Origin: Hypomyces perniciosus
Lineage: Eukaryota; Ascomycota; Sordariomycetes; Hypocreales; Hypocreaceae
Assembly: GCA_008477525.1 (NCBI GenBank)
Contig: SPDT01000002.1
Location: forward strand, 868,001 to 932,000
Direction of reading: 5' to 3'
DNA length: 64,000 nucleotides
The position numbers and the translations under genes are program-made. The notes beneath the pieces were generated by a model. That model saw nothing but the letters and a program-made list of their open reading frames with translations, had not been told where the DNA came from and did not search any database. Of this stretch, positions 1 through 12,350 are shown piece after piece. Within the stretch, counting starts at the first letter, position 1. Each line of letters starts with the position of its first letter.

Positions 1-1238
1 AAGTCAGCGGAGAATTAATCGGATATAGGGAAAACGACCTGAACATACATTTATCGGTAAGTTCGGCATCGGGAACAACAATGTAGTGGCCATCATCGTC
101 ATCGACTTTGATATTCTTGTTGTAGTGATGCTGTGCGTAGAAATAGGGTCAGTCAAGTTTCTCATCCCAATTTTTTTCGCAGCAGAATCGAGATTGCTGA
201 AAGGCGCATACTCACATCCTGAATGACGCGAACATGGACGTCAGGGGCCTTCTTCGGCGGGAAAGGCGGAGGCTTGTAGGTCATGAATGGACCTCCAAGT
301 CCGTCGACATCTCTCCGCTTGGCTTCGTTGGCGGCTTGTTGCCGAGTTGTCCTCTTTCGTTTGAGAGGAGTAGGTACTTCATCATATTGGCTATTTGAGG
401 AGAGTGATGTAGGCGCGGTAGTATGCAGGGCGGAGTTGGTGCGGTCGCTGGAGACGGCAGAACCGACAGGAGTAGCGTTTGGCAAAGGCGTGTTTGTCTG
501 CGAAGGCACGTACTGTACGTGGTAGCCGGCGGAGGGGTCTTCCCGCCTGCGTTTCTTCACAGCCTGCTGAGCGGCCGCATCATGGGCTGCGGCGGTAGTC
601 CCATTTGTAATTCTGCGGCTGGTGTTGGCCTCGGGCTCTGGGGTGTCGTCGATGACAATGATCTCCTTGGGGAGGCCGTTGCGGTAGAAATTATTCCAAT
701 CGGGCTCTCTTGAGCGGCGACGTTTTCTTGAGGGTTGGTCATCGGGGAAAGGCCCCGCGGCGACGGCGACAGCGGCAGCCGTGGTACTCGCCATGGTGGA
801 CGTGTAACTGTCGTCAAAACGAGCGGTAGAGGACGACGGGTCGACCGGGTCGTGATGGCCGTAGAGGCTGTGGGGAGGGGGTCGTGGCGCCGAGGACTGT
901 GAATGCAGCTGGGCTACGCCATTCGTCAACGACGTGTAGCCAGCGTTGCTGGCAGGCTGGTAAAAAGACAGCGGACGAGCGGGATTTTGCGACGACGAGG
1001 AGGATGCACTCGCGTGCGTCGCCGGCTGGGGCAGCAGAGAATTGACGGCTGCGGTGCGGTAGTTTGACGTTGTTGTAGTAGTGATAGTGGTCGCAGTCGC
1101 AGTCGCAGTCGCAGTTGTAGTAGCGGAAGGGTGGCCCTGGTGGTGGCCCTGGTGGTGGTGGTGCGAGTAGGGCGGCGGGTGGTACCGGTGTGTGTGGTAG
1201 TGAGGGAGCGTAGCCACGGCTGTTGTAGGCGTCGACAT
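1..1238 (-). CDS. lkh1: LAMMER dual-specificity protein kinase, N-terminal part (partial, runs off left edge)
   Basis: The visible exons are 216-1238 and 49-130 on the minus strand, joined by an 85-base intron (131-215, GTGAGT...CACAG). A second donor (GTATGT) begins at 48. The start is the ATG at 1236-1238; the reading frame extends upstream to 1370 but has only a GTG there. The first 341 residues are low-complexity (His, Thr, Ala and Ser-rich, with basic nuclear-type KRRR patches near the middle), followed by the segment KNIKVDDDDGHYIVVPDAEL and then LTDKY. As I recall the family, that segment immediately precedes the kinase domain of fungal LAMMER/CLK kinases (S. pombe Lkh1, yeast Kns1). 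The catalytic domain itself lies outside the window, so the family call rests on this conserved linker. LAMMER kinases phosphorylate SR proteins and transcriptional regulators in nucleus and cytoplasm. A short CAGTCG repeat (about 1092-1115) encodes part of the Thr-rich run. Confidence 0.75.
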
Positions 1239-4200
1239 GCCTCTGAAGCGGCTCCCCTGCGACGAGGAGAGGCGACTGGAGATTGGAGATTGGGTTTGGG
1301 TCTGCGGCCGAGGTTGTCGTGTCGATTGACGGTGATGAAGATGAAGATGAAAAGCCCCCAAGGACGGCACAAGAGCCCAGGAGCAGCAGCCTGAGGACCG
1401 CAGCAGAGAGATTGGGCGGGTGTGTCTGTTCTCGTCTCGTGGGCCTTTGAGGCAAATGACCCTGCTGGCTCACTGAAGTTGCAGTACCTGGTGCTTACCA
1501 GGGCACTTTGGCCGAAACTTTAGCACGTCTGTTGGGACACGGTAGGTTCTGGGGGGCTCTGGGGGGGAAACGCCTCCTAAAAAACAAGAGTCGGCTTTGC
1601 AGCAGCGTGGACGTCTCGGTCGTCGTTCAAAGCGCAAGATGGAAGCGTATGGCACTCATTTGGAAGTTGGTTCAGTTCAGTGTAGAGAGCAAAAACCAGA
1701 ATGAATGAATGGGCTTGGAATGGCGGCAGAAGATGGATGGAGCTGGCGGAATCGATGGGATGGCGTGGTGAAGCGTGACGATCTCCAAAAATGGCACAGC
1801 CCTGGACATCTCCGTCGCTTGGGTGAGTGAGCGCAGAGCGCCAGAGTGCTCACTGTTGTTACTACTACTTACTGTGTCTCTGGGCCTGTCGTTGCCGAGC
1901 GGAGCACGACCCCAGCGCTGAGTGGCCGCTAACAGTGCTAGCACGGGGCCCTGTAGGCGAGTTGGCGACGTCTCCAGGCCACTAAACTGAAAAGGCGCGG
2001 TGGCATTGGCGGATACCCCGTGAGTACAGAACGAGCTGGATGGGCTGGAAAGGTCGATTTGTGCCTCTCCTGGTACCCGCGGTATTAATACGCAGCCCTC
2101 CGTGCCTCCATAGCCATGTCTGACTCGGGGATCAAATTGCTGTGCTGGCTGGATTTGGGGGGGGGCTCCTTTAGGTTAACGTTGCTGCAAACAGTAATAG
2201 TACTCGTAGTATGGTAATACGGGACAAAGATCCATGTCCGAGGTCGCCATCGTGATAGCCAACATGCTTATTCACCTTCCGTGCAAAGGCTCACGTACAG
2301 GATGCACAGAAGCAGCCTAAGAACGACAATGATGAAACTTAAACCTCTTCTGGCCTGAACCGATAATCGGTTGTTGGGGTGAGGGGAGAGAGGGGAGGTG
2401 TGGAGCGGAGGAGGACGAAGTACGGCCCGGACTCCGGAGACACAGATACTGCGTACGGTGCAGATACAGAGAGACATGCGTTCACAGTGATGAAGATCTA
2501 TTACGGAGGAATGGTTGAGTTATTCCAATATTAACTCCATACCTGCGATTCCTCTGAATGGAGGTTGAGAAACAGGGGGTGAAGACAGCGAGAGAGGTCT
2601 GTACCATTGTTCCATCAGGCCAGAAGGAATCTTCCGTTCGATGCGCGTACCTACCACTGCGAGTAGTACTCCATTCTCGTACATTCATCATCGTCACTTA
2701 TAATACAGCCATGAACGAGTGCTATCGGTACAGAGTACTTCGTAGTGTGCCCTAAATGCACAGTCGCTACTTATAATTTCCGTTCATCATGTTTCCATTA
2801 TTCATCCCTGTGCTGCTACTTCCAGAGACATTTCATTGATGAATCAACAACTCATCGGACATGTGCTGCAAGCTGCAAGCTGCAACCCTCGTCCCCGCAA
2901 ATCTGGCTGGCTGGCTGGCTCCCCGGTAAGCGGGTAACAAAAAAATCCGGACCGCAAAATGTCCATATCGCCGCAGATTACTACTACTCTTGTCCTCCTG
3001 GTTTCCCAATGCCATAATGTGACGATAAAAGACCTTGATGTTATAAAGTCCATAAAATCAAGGTAATGAAGCCAATTTAACAATTGTTGTTGTTGTTGTT
3101 GTTGTTTTTTTTCTCTAGAAAATTTTAAGGCCTTTGGGAGTTGGTTTTTGAGGGCATATATGCATTCTGTGGTCCACGTTTTATTGTCACACACTCGCCT
3201 GCTTTGGACGTCACACACTCCATCGTCCTGCAGTTCCCTAGCAACAGATCCCACTTGCATTTCATGCTCCAGATCAGGTCACACATACATCACCAATCAT
3301 CTGCCCTGCTCGCTCCTCTGGCGCTTTGCCTTTTTGAATCGGCTCTCCAACGAAGGCGAGGAGCGTGTCAAAATACGACTCACCAAGTTTTGGCCCACGA
3401 CGTATTCCCAGTGGTTCACGCAAATCGCCCAGTTTCCCAGCCCAATGGCTTTTTGCCACCCTTCATGTCTTTTTTCATGTGAATTAATTCTAGACGAGCC
3501 TCCATCATCACTAAGTACTCAGTACGGAGTACTACATAGGTACCAGTACTTACCTGGCAGGGTCTCTATTTAGAACAAGGCTAAAAATGGTAGTGATGGA
3601 TGGATCTTGTCCACTTTGCCCATGCCTGGACTCTTGAGCCTCGAATCGTCGTTCCCACGCAGTCCCACAGCATCATTACTAGCTGGCATGTCACTGGGGG
3701 TCTTGTTCTCTCCTTCAGCGGTTGGAGAAACTTCCAAATCTCGTACTGGTAAGCACATCAGTTAGTCTCTCCACTATCCATCCTGTTCATTCCACACTAC
3801 TAACACTCTCTCGCTGGCTTTGCCCGCCTGGCTTTGTCTGTGCCACCTCCATCTCCTACTACTAGTACGGAGTACATAGTGGTAAATAGCGTTCTATCGC
3901 CTCCCCTCCATCAATGGCGTGTGTATAAACAGCAATCGGGCCAAATATGAGAGACTTGCAACTACGAAGTAATACGCGATGGCCCGCTTGCGTCACATCC
4001 TGGCAGGCCATGCACATCCGCATGCCCTTCCATATGCAAGCCCTGCCCTGCCCAGCACGTAAGGAGCACAGCACGCCCGACATTCTTCTAGTACTATCTC
4101 CACCGACCTGCGCCGCGAGAGGCACATTGTCCTTTTTTTTTTTTTTTAATCCGAAGCCAGTCCGTCAGCCAGGCAGCACTCGGTGCCTTGGCGCCCTCCG

Positions 4201-5253
4201 AACCTCTGAGCACGCTGATCGAGTGGCGACGTGGACTGGTCCCTAGGTAGGTAGGTACGTTATGTCGGCATGGGTGTCTTCCGCCTCTACGAGTATTTTT
4301 CCGTCTGGCCTTATTATGGCACCCACTATTATTGTGTGTCCATCACACATGATAGTTGATGTCAACACTCATCTATGACATTCCTATTTCGTCATATTCG
4401 AAGGCCGCCTTATTCTTGGTTCAAAAAAAGAACCGCGTCCATGGCTGACGCAAGTTAGCCGCTTCTAAGAATGTATACTTAGTAATAGTGTTACTGCCGG
4501 TTTGCGGACAAACACGGACCAAACAGCGAGCGGTGCCTATTGTACTCCGTACTCGTACGGCAGACGCTGCGCCATTCTTACACCTTACGCCTACAGGTTA
4601 TGATGCTAATAATGCTGCAACGGCTCCATCAACATCAAACCGAAGATGTCCGAATCAGCCGCCCCTATTATGTTGATGAGAGGTTTTTCTTTTTTAGACA
4701 CACCGATAATCTGCTTGCTGCTCTCAAGTTGTTTGTCTATGTTTACCTTAATATGCTTGCTGTCTCCCCGGCCTAGCCGACAAACAGGTGCTAACAGACA
4801 AACTATCCACCATCTACGGTGGGAAATGCAGTGCCAGGCAGGATATCTACAAACAACTCCCTGAAACATTGTCTAATTCCACCCGTCTTTCACGTTGAAA
4901 CACAATAGCCAGATGTTGATCAGACCTAGAATCCCTCGGGCTTTCCAAATCGTTTCTTCATCAGATGCTTGATCCTCTGCGATGCGACTGGTATGGCGTT
5001 TGTGTGCATGAATGTCAAAACGACTCTATCGTCGCTACTCGTTCGTCCTGCGTACAGGACTGCTGAAACAAACCGCCGGATATACGATATCGTCTCGAGT
5101 CGAGTCCATTCCTTGCCGAGCGGCTCTGATCTGCACCTTTACCCCATATTAATCGGCTGCTACCATGCAGCTTATATGGCCCGCCACGTCATCACACGAT
5201 ATTGAGGACTACGGCTGTGTCTAGGGCTCGCGATTTTGCGATGGGATCATGGT
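1239..5253. other. 4 kb intergenic region, no supported gene
   Basis: This is the upstream region of the kinase gene and the downstream region of the sideroflexin gene. Open frames here are short, overlap on both strands, lack spliceable partners and resemble no family I know. It holds a (TTG)n microsatellite at 3083-3105, an A/T tract at about 4131-4147, and copies of the TACGGAGTAC-type motif at 3523-3532, 3866-3875 and 4542-4552. A long 5' leader or non-coding transcript of the kinase gene is possible but cannot be seen from sequence alone. Confidence 0.5.
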
Positions 5254-6436
5254 TCACAAACCACGATTGAACCAGACCTTTCCATCATCGCCACCCTTGC
5301 CATGGAACTCAGGTTCTAGGTTGTCGGCCATGATCTCCTGCTTCTGAGGGAAGACGGCAAGTGCCAAGGGAAGGGCCGCGAAGCTCACTGCGGCGATCAA
5401 TCCTAGGTTGATGCCAATGGGGATCGCCGAAGCAACCCGAGGACGAGCCTTGATCCATTCCTTCTCCAACAAATTCTTGTACCATGCCTGCTTGAACTGG
5501 ATGTGATAGAGAGTCATTGCTGGCAGGATCATGATAGGAGTGTTGTTGATGACACGGCTTGCCGCCGTCTCATACACGGCAATTTTGGCGGCTTTCCTAC
5601 TCCTACCCAGTGAAGGAACATCCGCTTCAGACTTGCCCTCCTCTATCAGTTTCTGCTTCTCTGCCTCAGAGAGGACAGGCCGGACATCAATGCCCGTCAC
5701 GATTTCGCCCCTCCGCATGAGGTATGCGTTCAGCGCACCGGCCGTCGCCACTGCTGCAAACGGTACAAGTCGCTTCAGGATGTTTCTCGTGCTAGGTGAG
5801 ACTTTTAACCGTGGCACCAAGGCATTGAGGCCCAGCGCGACGGAGCAAGAAGCCGTGACGGCAATACCGTAGGACTTGGCGAGAGTTGCGGTAGTCATCG
5901 GGGAGGACTTGTTGGCATTGGAGCTGTTGATGGCGACATTGAGAGACTGGTTGGCAATCTGCCATGCCACAGTTCCTCCTGTTCCCAGACCGGGCTGGAG
6001 CATACCGGCCGTAACGATCAGGTTCGAAAGGACAAAGCAAGACATTCGGAAAGGCAGGAAGACGGGTTCTCCGGTGTCTGGGTATAGAGTCAGCGGGACT
6101 GCGCACTATCCTTGGTTTTTTATTCCTGGGGCTGTACCTGGATGGAGAGTTGAGTCTACAATCTTTTTCGCATGCCATAGCTCCGGCGTCATGTGCTCCA
6201 ACTTTCCGGTTTTATAGTCCGTGACGAGTTTCTTCGCATGCTCGAGTCCTGCGGAACCAGCGAAGAGAGTGCTAGAAAGGGGGGCATATCAGCAAGTTGT
6301 CTGGATCATGTCACCCCAAGCTTGGAGCTCACCTTGGATCCGTAATACTCATCGTATGCCGCACGCGGCCAAGGTATGTCTTCAAGTCATATTGCGACGC
6401 GGGCAGCTCGCGATTGCCCGGCAGAGAAGACGACAT
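5254..6436 (-). CDS. FSF1: Sideroflexin, mitochondrial inner-membrane carrier
   Basis: Exons are 6333-6436, 6138-6271 and 5254-6077 (minus), giving 353 residues, close to the usual 320-350. The start is the ATG at 6434-6436, just before MSSSLPGNRELPASQYDL. Family marks are the N-terminal RVRHTMSITDPSTLFAG segment, the HPDTGEPVFLPFRMSCF motif spanning the last intron, and several hydrophobic helices (LVPFAAVATAGALNAYLMR, TPIMILPAMTLYHIQ, IGINLGLIAAVSFAALPLAL). Sideroflexins are multi-pass inner-membrane proteins. The human SFXN1 branch carries serine into mitochondria for one-carbon metabolism, and fungal Fsf1 is presumed to act on similar small amino acids. Introns are 61 and 60 bases with canonical ends. 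Confidence 0.95.
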
Positions 6437-7040
6437 GGCGGACAGGTCGCGCAGAGCTCAATTGGAGTTGATACAATACGCGACAGCTCTATCCGCAGAT
6501 GCTTGCCGAAGTAGAATTCCTGCTTATCTAGCCAGCCGCCACTTTTGAGCCTGCGGGGTGCGCAAGTCGCACTTTTTGGCATAAGGTCCGGGCGGTGAAA
6601 CAGTAATTAGTATTATTACAACTTGTGCCTCAGCCGAAAAACGACGATGATAAGCGCGGCGCGACCGATCTCGGCTTACGTTGGTTTCTAGTACCACACG
6701 TATCAGCTTACATGAATGAATAAATACGACCAACAGGTTGCAGATAAAACGACTAGTATTGGCAAATAATCCTCCCGTATTACGACACTACTTTGAATAG
6801 CCATTAGTAGTAGTACTAAGACTTTAGAGACAACTCAGTCGTTGAAACAAATGCTTCAAGTGCCTCTAGGGTATGACAGACGGGCTTAACAAGAAATCCA
6901 GGACGTTCTCACGTGGCTAATTTTTTACGAGATTAACGGAAACACACTAAGAAAACCCACCCCCAATCATCACGCGCAACAAAAAAATATTTCTGTGGCA
7001 CAAGCCAAAAAAAGATGTTTGAATGAATTGAGCCTTGAAT
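6437..7040. other. Intergenic region between sideroflexin and tRNA-Arg
   Basis: This is the upstream region of the sideroflexin gene. I see no gene. An A-rich stretch lies just 3' of the tRNA gene (about 6979-7012). On the minus strand it reads as T runs, which would serve as the Pol III terminator. Confidence 0.5.
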
Positions 7041-7129
7041 CGACCACGCCAGGAGTCGAACCTGGAATCTCTAGAGAAGGCGGATGCTCAAGCCGAAATC
7101 TAGCGCCTTAGCCATTAGGCCACGCGGCC
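7041..7129 (-). tRNA. trnR-TCG: tRNA-Arg (anticodon TCG), with a 16-base intron
   Basis: Read on the minus strand, the acceptor GGCCGCG pairs with CGTGGTC (two G-U pairs) and the discriminator base is G. The D-stem is GCC/GGC and the T-arm is CCAGG-TTCGACT-CCTGG. The anticodon stem CTAGA/TCTAG encloses 23 bases. Placing the intron after position 37, as in all eukaryotic tRNA introns, leaves a 7-base loop TTTCGG-C with anticodon TCG, which decodes CGA. The mature length is 73 bases, with no encoded CCA. Confidence 0.93.
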
Positions 7130-8282
7130 GATGTGAAGGTCTCTCTAATCAGAACCCATGTGGGATGGGCGATGCTGATTGCTCAATTCACACTGTCCGT
7201 GCAACCATTTTAGACAGCGAACGCACAGTATTAATTACAGTACAATCGTGGAAGCCTCATTGTGCATCCCTCCCTCAACCACTCAACCACTACATTATCG
7301 AGAGGACTTGATAATGTAGAAGGTACTCTTAACAATATGCGTTCTGATTTGTTGTATTTTCTGAGTATTTCCATGATTTAGCCTTGCCCTGATTGGTATC
7401 CGCTTAACTGGCACCAAAAGCATTCAGCTAATAGTGTGCGTAGGTGTTGTTTGAGATAAATACAAATATGGCTCTCGTTATGTGATCCGCGTGATGGATA
7501 CTGATGCTTTATATTCTAGCTTTCGTGTATTTACGTATAGGTCATGGTAGTCATCTTCTATCATGGAGAGTGTATCTTTAGTTCCCCGATTCGGTCATTT
7601 ATAATGACAAGTTTACAGCCACGAAGTCAAGGTATAGTTACTTAAGTTACACACCTTGGATTCAAGGTCTTTCTTTAAAATACATTATGAGAAAGCTATG
7701 GAACTATTTAACTTTGCGGTGCTTGAAAATAGTGTGCATCAACGCTGCCTATGTGATTCACTGCTGTGTTGGCCAGGAGATCACACCATTGGTCATAGAT
7801 AAAGAAATATTTCCTTTACTATAGCCGAATTAACTTAGTAAAGAGAAATCATCCGATGTTGAGAGTCCAAACCCGTGACTTCACGTGAGTAGTGTGCTGC
7901 GTTGACCTTGAGTGTTGTCACCTGGCAACCCTTCTGCTTCTTCTTTCGACCCCTTCAGCTCCTTCCCAACACTACCTCACCTGGCACAGCACTCTTCACC
8001 ACAAAAAATTCAGGCACTTCTTCAAAAGCAGCGACTTTTGAAGCACTGGCCGTTTCCTCGTTGCTTGAATCCTCAACCGCCTTTCATCCCTTTCATCCCT
8101 TTCATCCCACGTCTTCTTGACTCATCCCTCTCCTTCTAGCTCGGCCACTCGCAGGTGGGCATTTGTTTTTCACTTTTCCCACCTCGTTATAATACTTGCC
8201 CAATCCTTTGAATCACCATTTTAAGATCCGAGGATAAGATAGAAGCAAACACCCCATTCACCTCATTCGATCCTGATTCAAG
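7130..8282. promoter_or_regulatory. Intergenic region and 5' leader of the GNAT-like gene
   Basis: No gene is seen. The last 370 bases are pyrimidine-rich and include three tandem copies of the decamer CTTTCATCCC near 8082-8110. Pyrimidine-rich leaders are common just upstream of fungal start codons; calling this a core promoter is inference. Confidence 0.4.
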
Positions 8283-9821
8283 ATGGAAGTGAATCCTGCC
8301 ACTGAGCGGGTTGACCGCAGGATGACCGACGATGAGAGTGTCGCCAAGGCCTGTAAAACTATCAAGAGTTGGCTGGCAAGCAACCCTCCCACGCCAACAA
8401 CTCCAGCATTCCATGCTCATAACGAGGAAGAGGAGCAGGTTTTTTCACCATCTGCAGACCACAGCAACTTGGCCCAATGGAACACAAATGAAGGTGTATC
8501 GCTGCTGACCGCAGAGAACATGGCTTCTCGTTGTGCCCAGCTGACAGATACACCACGTGTGTTCTTCTCCCCATCGACCCGATCGAAGACAAACCGCAGT
8601 AAATCTTCCTGGAGCGTCAGTGACGATCCATTAAACAATGGCAGTGATGAGAATCAAGCGGAAGAAATGGCCTCCGACGAGCTTGGAACAAATTCCATTG
8701 TGCGATGGCTGCACAAGACTTATGAGTCGCCTATAGTCACCTTGCCCCTATCTGTCATCGCGGCTTATCAGTATGACATCGACACGTTGACTGGTGACCT
8801 CTTGGAAGAGGCAAAGTACCCCGAAACTCTGCAGGATCATCATCTTGGTTTGTGTCGGGACTACAAAGACATAGCCTGGCGACAGGCGAACATGACTTCC
8901 GAATTGCAGATAATCCGGGAGTTGAAAAGTCGTGCGCAACTGGCCGCAAAACTAAGAGCACATCTGCAAAGCAAACCAGCAACGCCAACACAATTGCCAG
9001 CGCCGGCACCAGTTGCAGAGGAAGACCTGACATCATGGCCCAATGCAGAATGCAAGATTAGGCCCGCCTCGCCTGATGACTTCAAAGCCATTGCGGAGAT
9101 CATTAACTTGGAGAGTCACGCGACTAATTGCCCCCAGGTTTTTGAGTCAAACAAAGTCACAGCTTCTGATGTTGAGAAGATCTATACATCCTGTCGAGAG
9201 AACATGCGACCTTTTATTGTCGCAACAGAGAAAGGAGATGAGCTTTTCGATCGTAATAAATGGCCAAAGAACGCGGACAAGGCCTACGAGGAATGGCTGA
9301 AGTTCAAGCGTTCACAAGCCACTGCTCCGGATGCCATTTTTGGGTTTGCTTTCGTGTGCGACACAAGAATTGGCCTTCTTGACACAGCCTGCCCTGGATC
9401 GAGATTTACGGGTCAAGTCAGACTCTTTGTCCACCCTAATCACCGCCGAAAGCTCTATGGATCTGCGCTTCTAGATAGAGCTCTCTTGTCCGTTGCGCCG
9501 TACCACCGCAGCCTGGTCGATTATGTGTGGGACTGCCCGAACACGGGGCTTATTTACGAGACACTGGCGGGATACAATCGCCGCCAATATGCTTGGGTCT
9601 ATATCGAGATGTTCTCTACCCACAAACGCGATGAAGGTTCGAAGTGGAAACAGGACTTTCTTGAAAAGTTCGGATTCAGTCAGATGGGGCACTTTCCACA
9701 AGCTGTCAAGACGGATCGATGCTACGAGAGTCGGTGGCTAGATTTGTCAATTTGGGCAGTTGAAGCTCAGCCTCGGTCCAGCATAGCGGACCGTGAGCCA
9801 GGATGGTGGATTGAGTCTTAA
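8283..9821 (+). CDS. GNAT-fold acetyltransferase-like protein
   Basis: This is a single-exon gene of 512 residues. The ATG at 8283 follows a purine-rich CAAG context. Residues 1-140 are polar and probably disordered. Residues 150-245 are helical and charged. From about residue 260 (CKIRPASPDDFKAIAEIINLE) to 480 the sequence has the order of a GNAT domain: an entry helix, a long insertion, then a motif-A-like stretch (QVRLFVHPNHRRKLYGSALL, near residues 378-398) in which HRRKLYGSA occupies the place of the acetyl-CoA binding Q/RxxGxG/A loop. The loop is imperfect (Leu where Gly is usual), so catalytic activity is not certain. Later motifs (GFSQMGHFPQ) fit the C-terminal GNAT strands. Substrate unknown. 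It resembles fungus-specific GNAT proteins without assigned roles. Confidence 0.8.
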   Translation: MEVNPATERVDRRMTDDESVAKACKTIKSWLASNPPTPTTPAFHAHNEEEEQVFSPSADHSNLAQWNTNEGVSLLTAENMASRCAQLTDTPRVFFSPSTRSKTNRSKSSWSVSDDPLNNGSDENQAEEMASDELGTNSIVRWLHKTYESPIVTLPLSVIAAYQYDIDTLTGDLLEEAKYPETLQDHHLGLCRDYKDIAWRQANMTSELQIIRELKSRAQLAAKLRAHLQSKPATPTQLPAPAPVAEEDLTSWPNAECKIRPASPDDFKAIAEIINLESHATNCPQVFESNKVTASDVEKIYTSCRENMRPFIVATEKGDELFDRNKWPKNADKAYEEWLKFKRSQATAPDAIFGFAFVCDTRIGLLDTACPGSRFTGQVRLFVHPNHRRKLYGSALLDRALLSVAPYHRSLVDYVWDCPNTGLIYETLAGYNRRQYAWVYIEMFSTHKRDEGSKWKQDFLEKFGFSQMGHFPQAVKTDRCYESRWLDLSIWAVEAQPRSSIADREPGWWIES

Positions 9822-10475
9822 AGAAAGAGCTCTCACTTTAGTGCGTGGTCGAAGCATTTCATGATACATTCTCGATGGATGAGTGAGAATGCGCGATACA
9901 GTTGTTCAGGGGGTCCGCCCAGATTACTAGTTTGTGCCTCAGCTTGTTTACAGCCCTGCCAAGTCGCTCATATTGACCAGCTCGGACACAGAAATTGTCT
10001 CGATGACGGTGCACAAGATGTTACGTGAAATCCGAAATACCTCGCGACGAAATATCGAGGGCTACCTCTGCCTGGAGGGTGGGTCTTGTTGGAATAGACT
10101 CCCTCCTTTTTGGCTCTCTTGTGAAAATAGCTGTGTAGCTGAATGGTGGCTGGAATTGAAAGTAACGTGGAACTGGCTGAGGTTGGATAATGTCGGATAT
10201 GCATTATATCGAGGAATTTGAGGTCTGCAAAAAAAGGGGTGTTTTATGTCCAGCTTTGGTGGCCTGTTGAGAGTGGGTTGTTCTAGGCACTATTGCATCA
10301 CGTGTACGGAATACTATGGACAAACAAGCAGCTGAATTTCAGAGGAATAATGATTTCAACGGACATGACCGCATTTTCATTCAGAATACCCCAGATAGGC
10401 CTTTGATTCTATCCCCTCTTGACATATCATTTTGATTCACCGGGTATTTCGTCTCGGAACTGCTGGGCTGGCGCG
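9822..10475. other. Intergenic region between GNAT-like gene and ARL2
   Basis: No supported gene. The region holds the 3' end of the GNAT-like gene and the promoter of ARL2. Short frames here have no splice partners or family resemblance. Confidence 0.45.
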
Positions 10476-11294
10476 ATGTTGTCCATTCTGCGAAAAGCAC
10501 GCCTCAAGGACAAGGAAATGCGGATATTGATGCTGTGCGTACCGACAATCCAAACCTCGAGAAATCTGCACTAACTTTAGGCAAAAGTGGGCTAGATAAT
10601 GCGGGAAAGACGACTATCGTGAAGAGGATAATGGGCGAGGATGTGAATACTGTCAGCCCAACGTTGGGATTTATCATCAAGACGATTGACTATGAGGGGT
10701 GAGCCTTCGCATACCCCACACTCGAGGTCCTGGTCAATGCTAACGGCATGGTCTTAGATACAAACTGAATATCTGTATGGCTTCTTCACGAGGATATGGA
10801 CTGTGGCTGACTTTCTAGGGGATGTGGGTGGCCAGAAGACATTGCGGTCGTACTGGAGGAATTATTTTGAGAAGACAGACGCCCTGATATGGGTAGTTGA
10901 CTCGACGGATCGACTACGGATAGACGATTGCAGAGAGGAGCTCCACAATCTGCTTCAGGAAGAGGTATGAGATGGGTTTTGATTGAGGGAGATATCTTCC
11001 TTGCCTGAGGAGTGCTGACATGGAATGTAGCGTTTGGCCGGTGCATGTTTGTTGATTTTCGCAAACAAGACGGATGTTGATGGATGCATGAACGAGCAAG
11101 AGATTGTTTCGGTAAGTGCTCTGAGGCCTGTGAGGGGCCTGTGTCTAATGGGTCCCGTCTAGTTATTACGGCTGGAGGACATACGGACACATCAATGGCA
11201 TGTTTTGCAGTGTAGCGCCATGACGGGGAGGAACCTGAAGGAGGGATTGGCTTGGGTCGTTGAGGATGCGAAGAAGCGACTCTTCCTCTACTAG
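10476..11294 (+). CDS. ARL2: ARF-like small GTPase ARL2 (tubulin-folding pathway)
   Basis: The gene has six exons: 10476-10534, 10588-10698, 10758-10774, 10819-10964, 11031-11111 and 11163-11294. Together they encode 181 residues, the usual ARL2 length being about 184. No single open frame shows it because of the short exons, one of only 17 bases. The start is [20 protein letters not shown]. The G1 box is GLDNAGKTT, switch I holds the TPTLGF-type sequence SPTLGF, G3 is WDVGGQ (its Trp codon split by intron 3), G4 is NKTD, and the G5-type sequence is CSAMTG. These residues, [23 protein letters not shown] and the lack of an N-terminal Gly2 separate it from ARF1 and point to ARL2 (S. pombe Alp41). 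ARL2 acts with tubulin cofactors D and C in alpha/beta-tubulin assembly and with GDI-like prenyl carriers. Confidence 0.93.
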
Positions 11295-12350
11295 TGCTAC
11301 TGATGGATGTCACAGATGACGGTGCGGGGGGGGGGGGGGTTTGCAAGGTCGACTGGAATGTGCGGAAACGTGATTTGATGGTCCTTCGAAGGTTCCAGAC
11401 ACTGAATGCATTAGATAGGAGAACTGCTGTTCGTCTTGGCAATGCTACAGAAAGGCAGAATGCTGATTTGGCACAGTAGGTAGCATCAGGGGCTATCATG
11501 CATGAGGTTGTCAAGGGCGATGGAATGTGGATCTCGCGGAACAGCTCTGTCAAGGCGGCTGCTGCTGCAAGCAAGGTTGATCCCTTGATCAAAGTTTGCT
11601 GCACAGAAGCAAGCAAACAAGACAATAACAAGCCAATGACAAAAAGAAAGGCGGCTTATGACCTTCGTATCTTTAGGGTTTGGAGTGGATTGATTCGTTG
11701 ACGCAGCGGCCGCTATCTCGTGTTGGTGTGTGGCTGACGGAGTGTAAACAAAGCAAAGCCCCTCTTGATCGATCTGTTGCTCCGCTCGGGGGATTGTGGA
11801 CGGTGGTACGATTGCGATCGAGTGCTGTCGTCTTGGGATTCTTGGGACGGTTCTCGGTGTGCATAGTTGTGTACGGAGTCAGAATATCATATGCAATAGT
11901 CATGGATGCCGAATAGGAGGTGCCCTCTAGGCCTGAAATAACGGCCTTCACCCCTTGCAAGTGCAGCAAGGCGTGGGAAGTTGTCGGGTCGCCGTATGAA
12001 ATGGCGTCCGCTGGTGCTGGCCACCTCCGTACAGGGCTGTTTACCGCATGGAGAGAGCCCCTAAGGGCCCCCCTGGAGCCAGTTTGGCGGGCCGCGCACA
12101 CGCTAAATAAAGCCGGGCACCAGCTGGACCTGACGCCGATGATGCTGTTGGCGCCTTGATTACTTGCTTGCTTGCTTCCGTTGCCCTTCACCCCACCGCC
12201 AAAAAATCAACAACGCAACATCGCAAGTTGCTTTGCAGCCAACGAACGCCGGGGCGGTGGACGCAACTTGTCTGTTTCTCTTTTGCGAGTGTCATGATAT
12301 TGTGAAGGCCGCTTCTGTACCAGAAGAAGGAGCAGTAGCAAGCAGCAGCC
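11295..12350. other. Intergenic region between ARL2 and DUF4045-gelsolin gene
   Basis: No supported gene. A run of 14 G sits at 11326-11339, about 30 bases past the ARL2 stop codon. The last 150 bases form the leader of the next gene. A TACGGAGT motif lies near 11873. Confidence 0.45.

Noticed and set aside
1239..1370. Upstream extension of the LAMMER kinase frame
   Set aside because: The frame opens with GTG at 1370 and has no ATG before 1238. The inner ATG begins the Thr/His-rich N-terminus in good context.
814..1473. 219-codon frame antisense-offset to the kinase exon
   Set aside because: It is the +1 frame of the same low-complexity exon (Pro/Ser-rich) and a shadow; the kinase linker motif is in the other frame.
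10786..11631. 281-codon minus-strand frame
   Set aside because: It is antisense to the spliced ARL2 gene, whose exons show all GTPase motifs.
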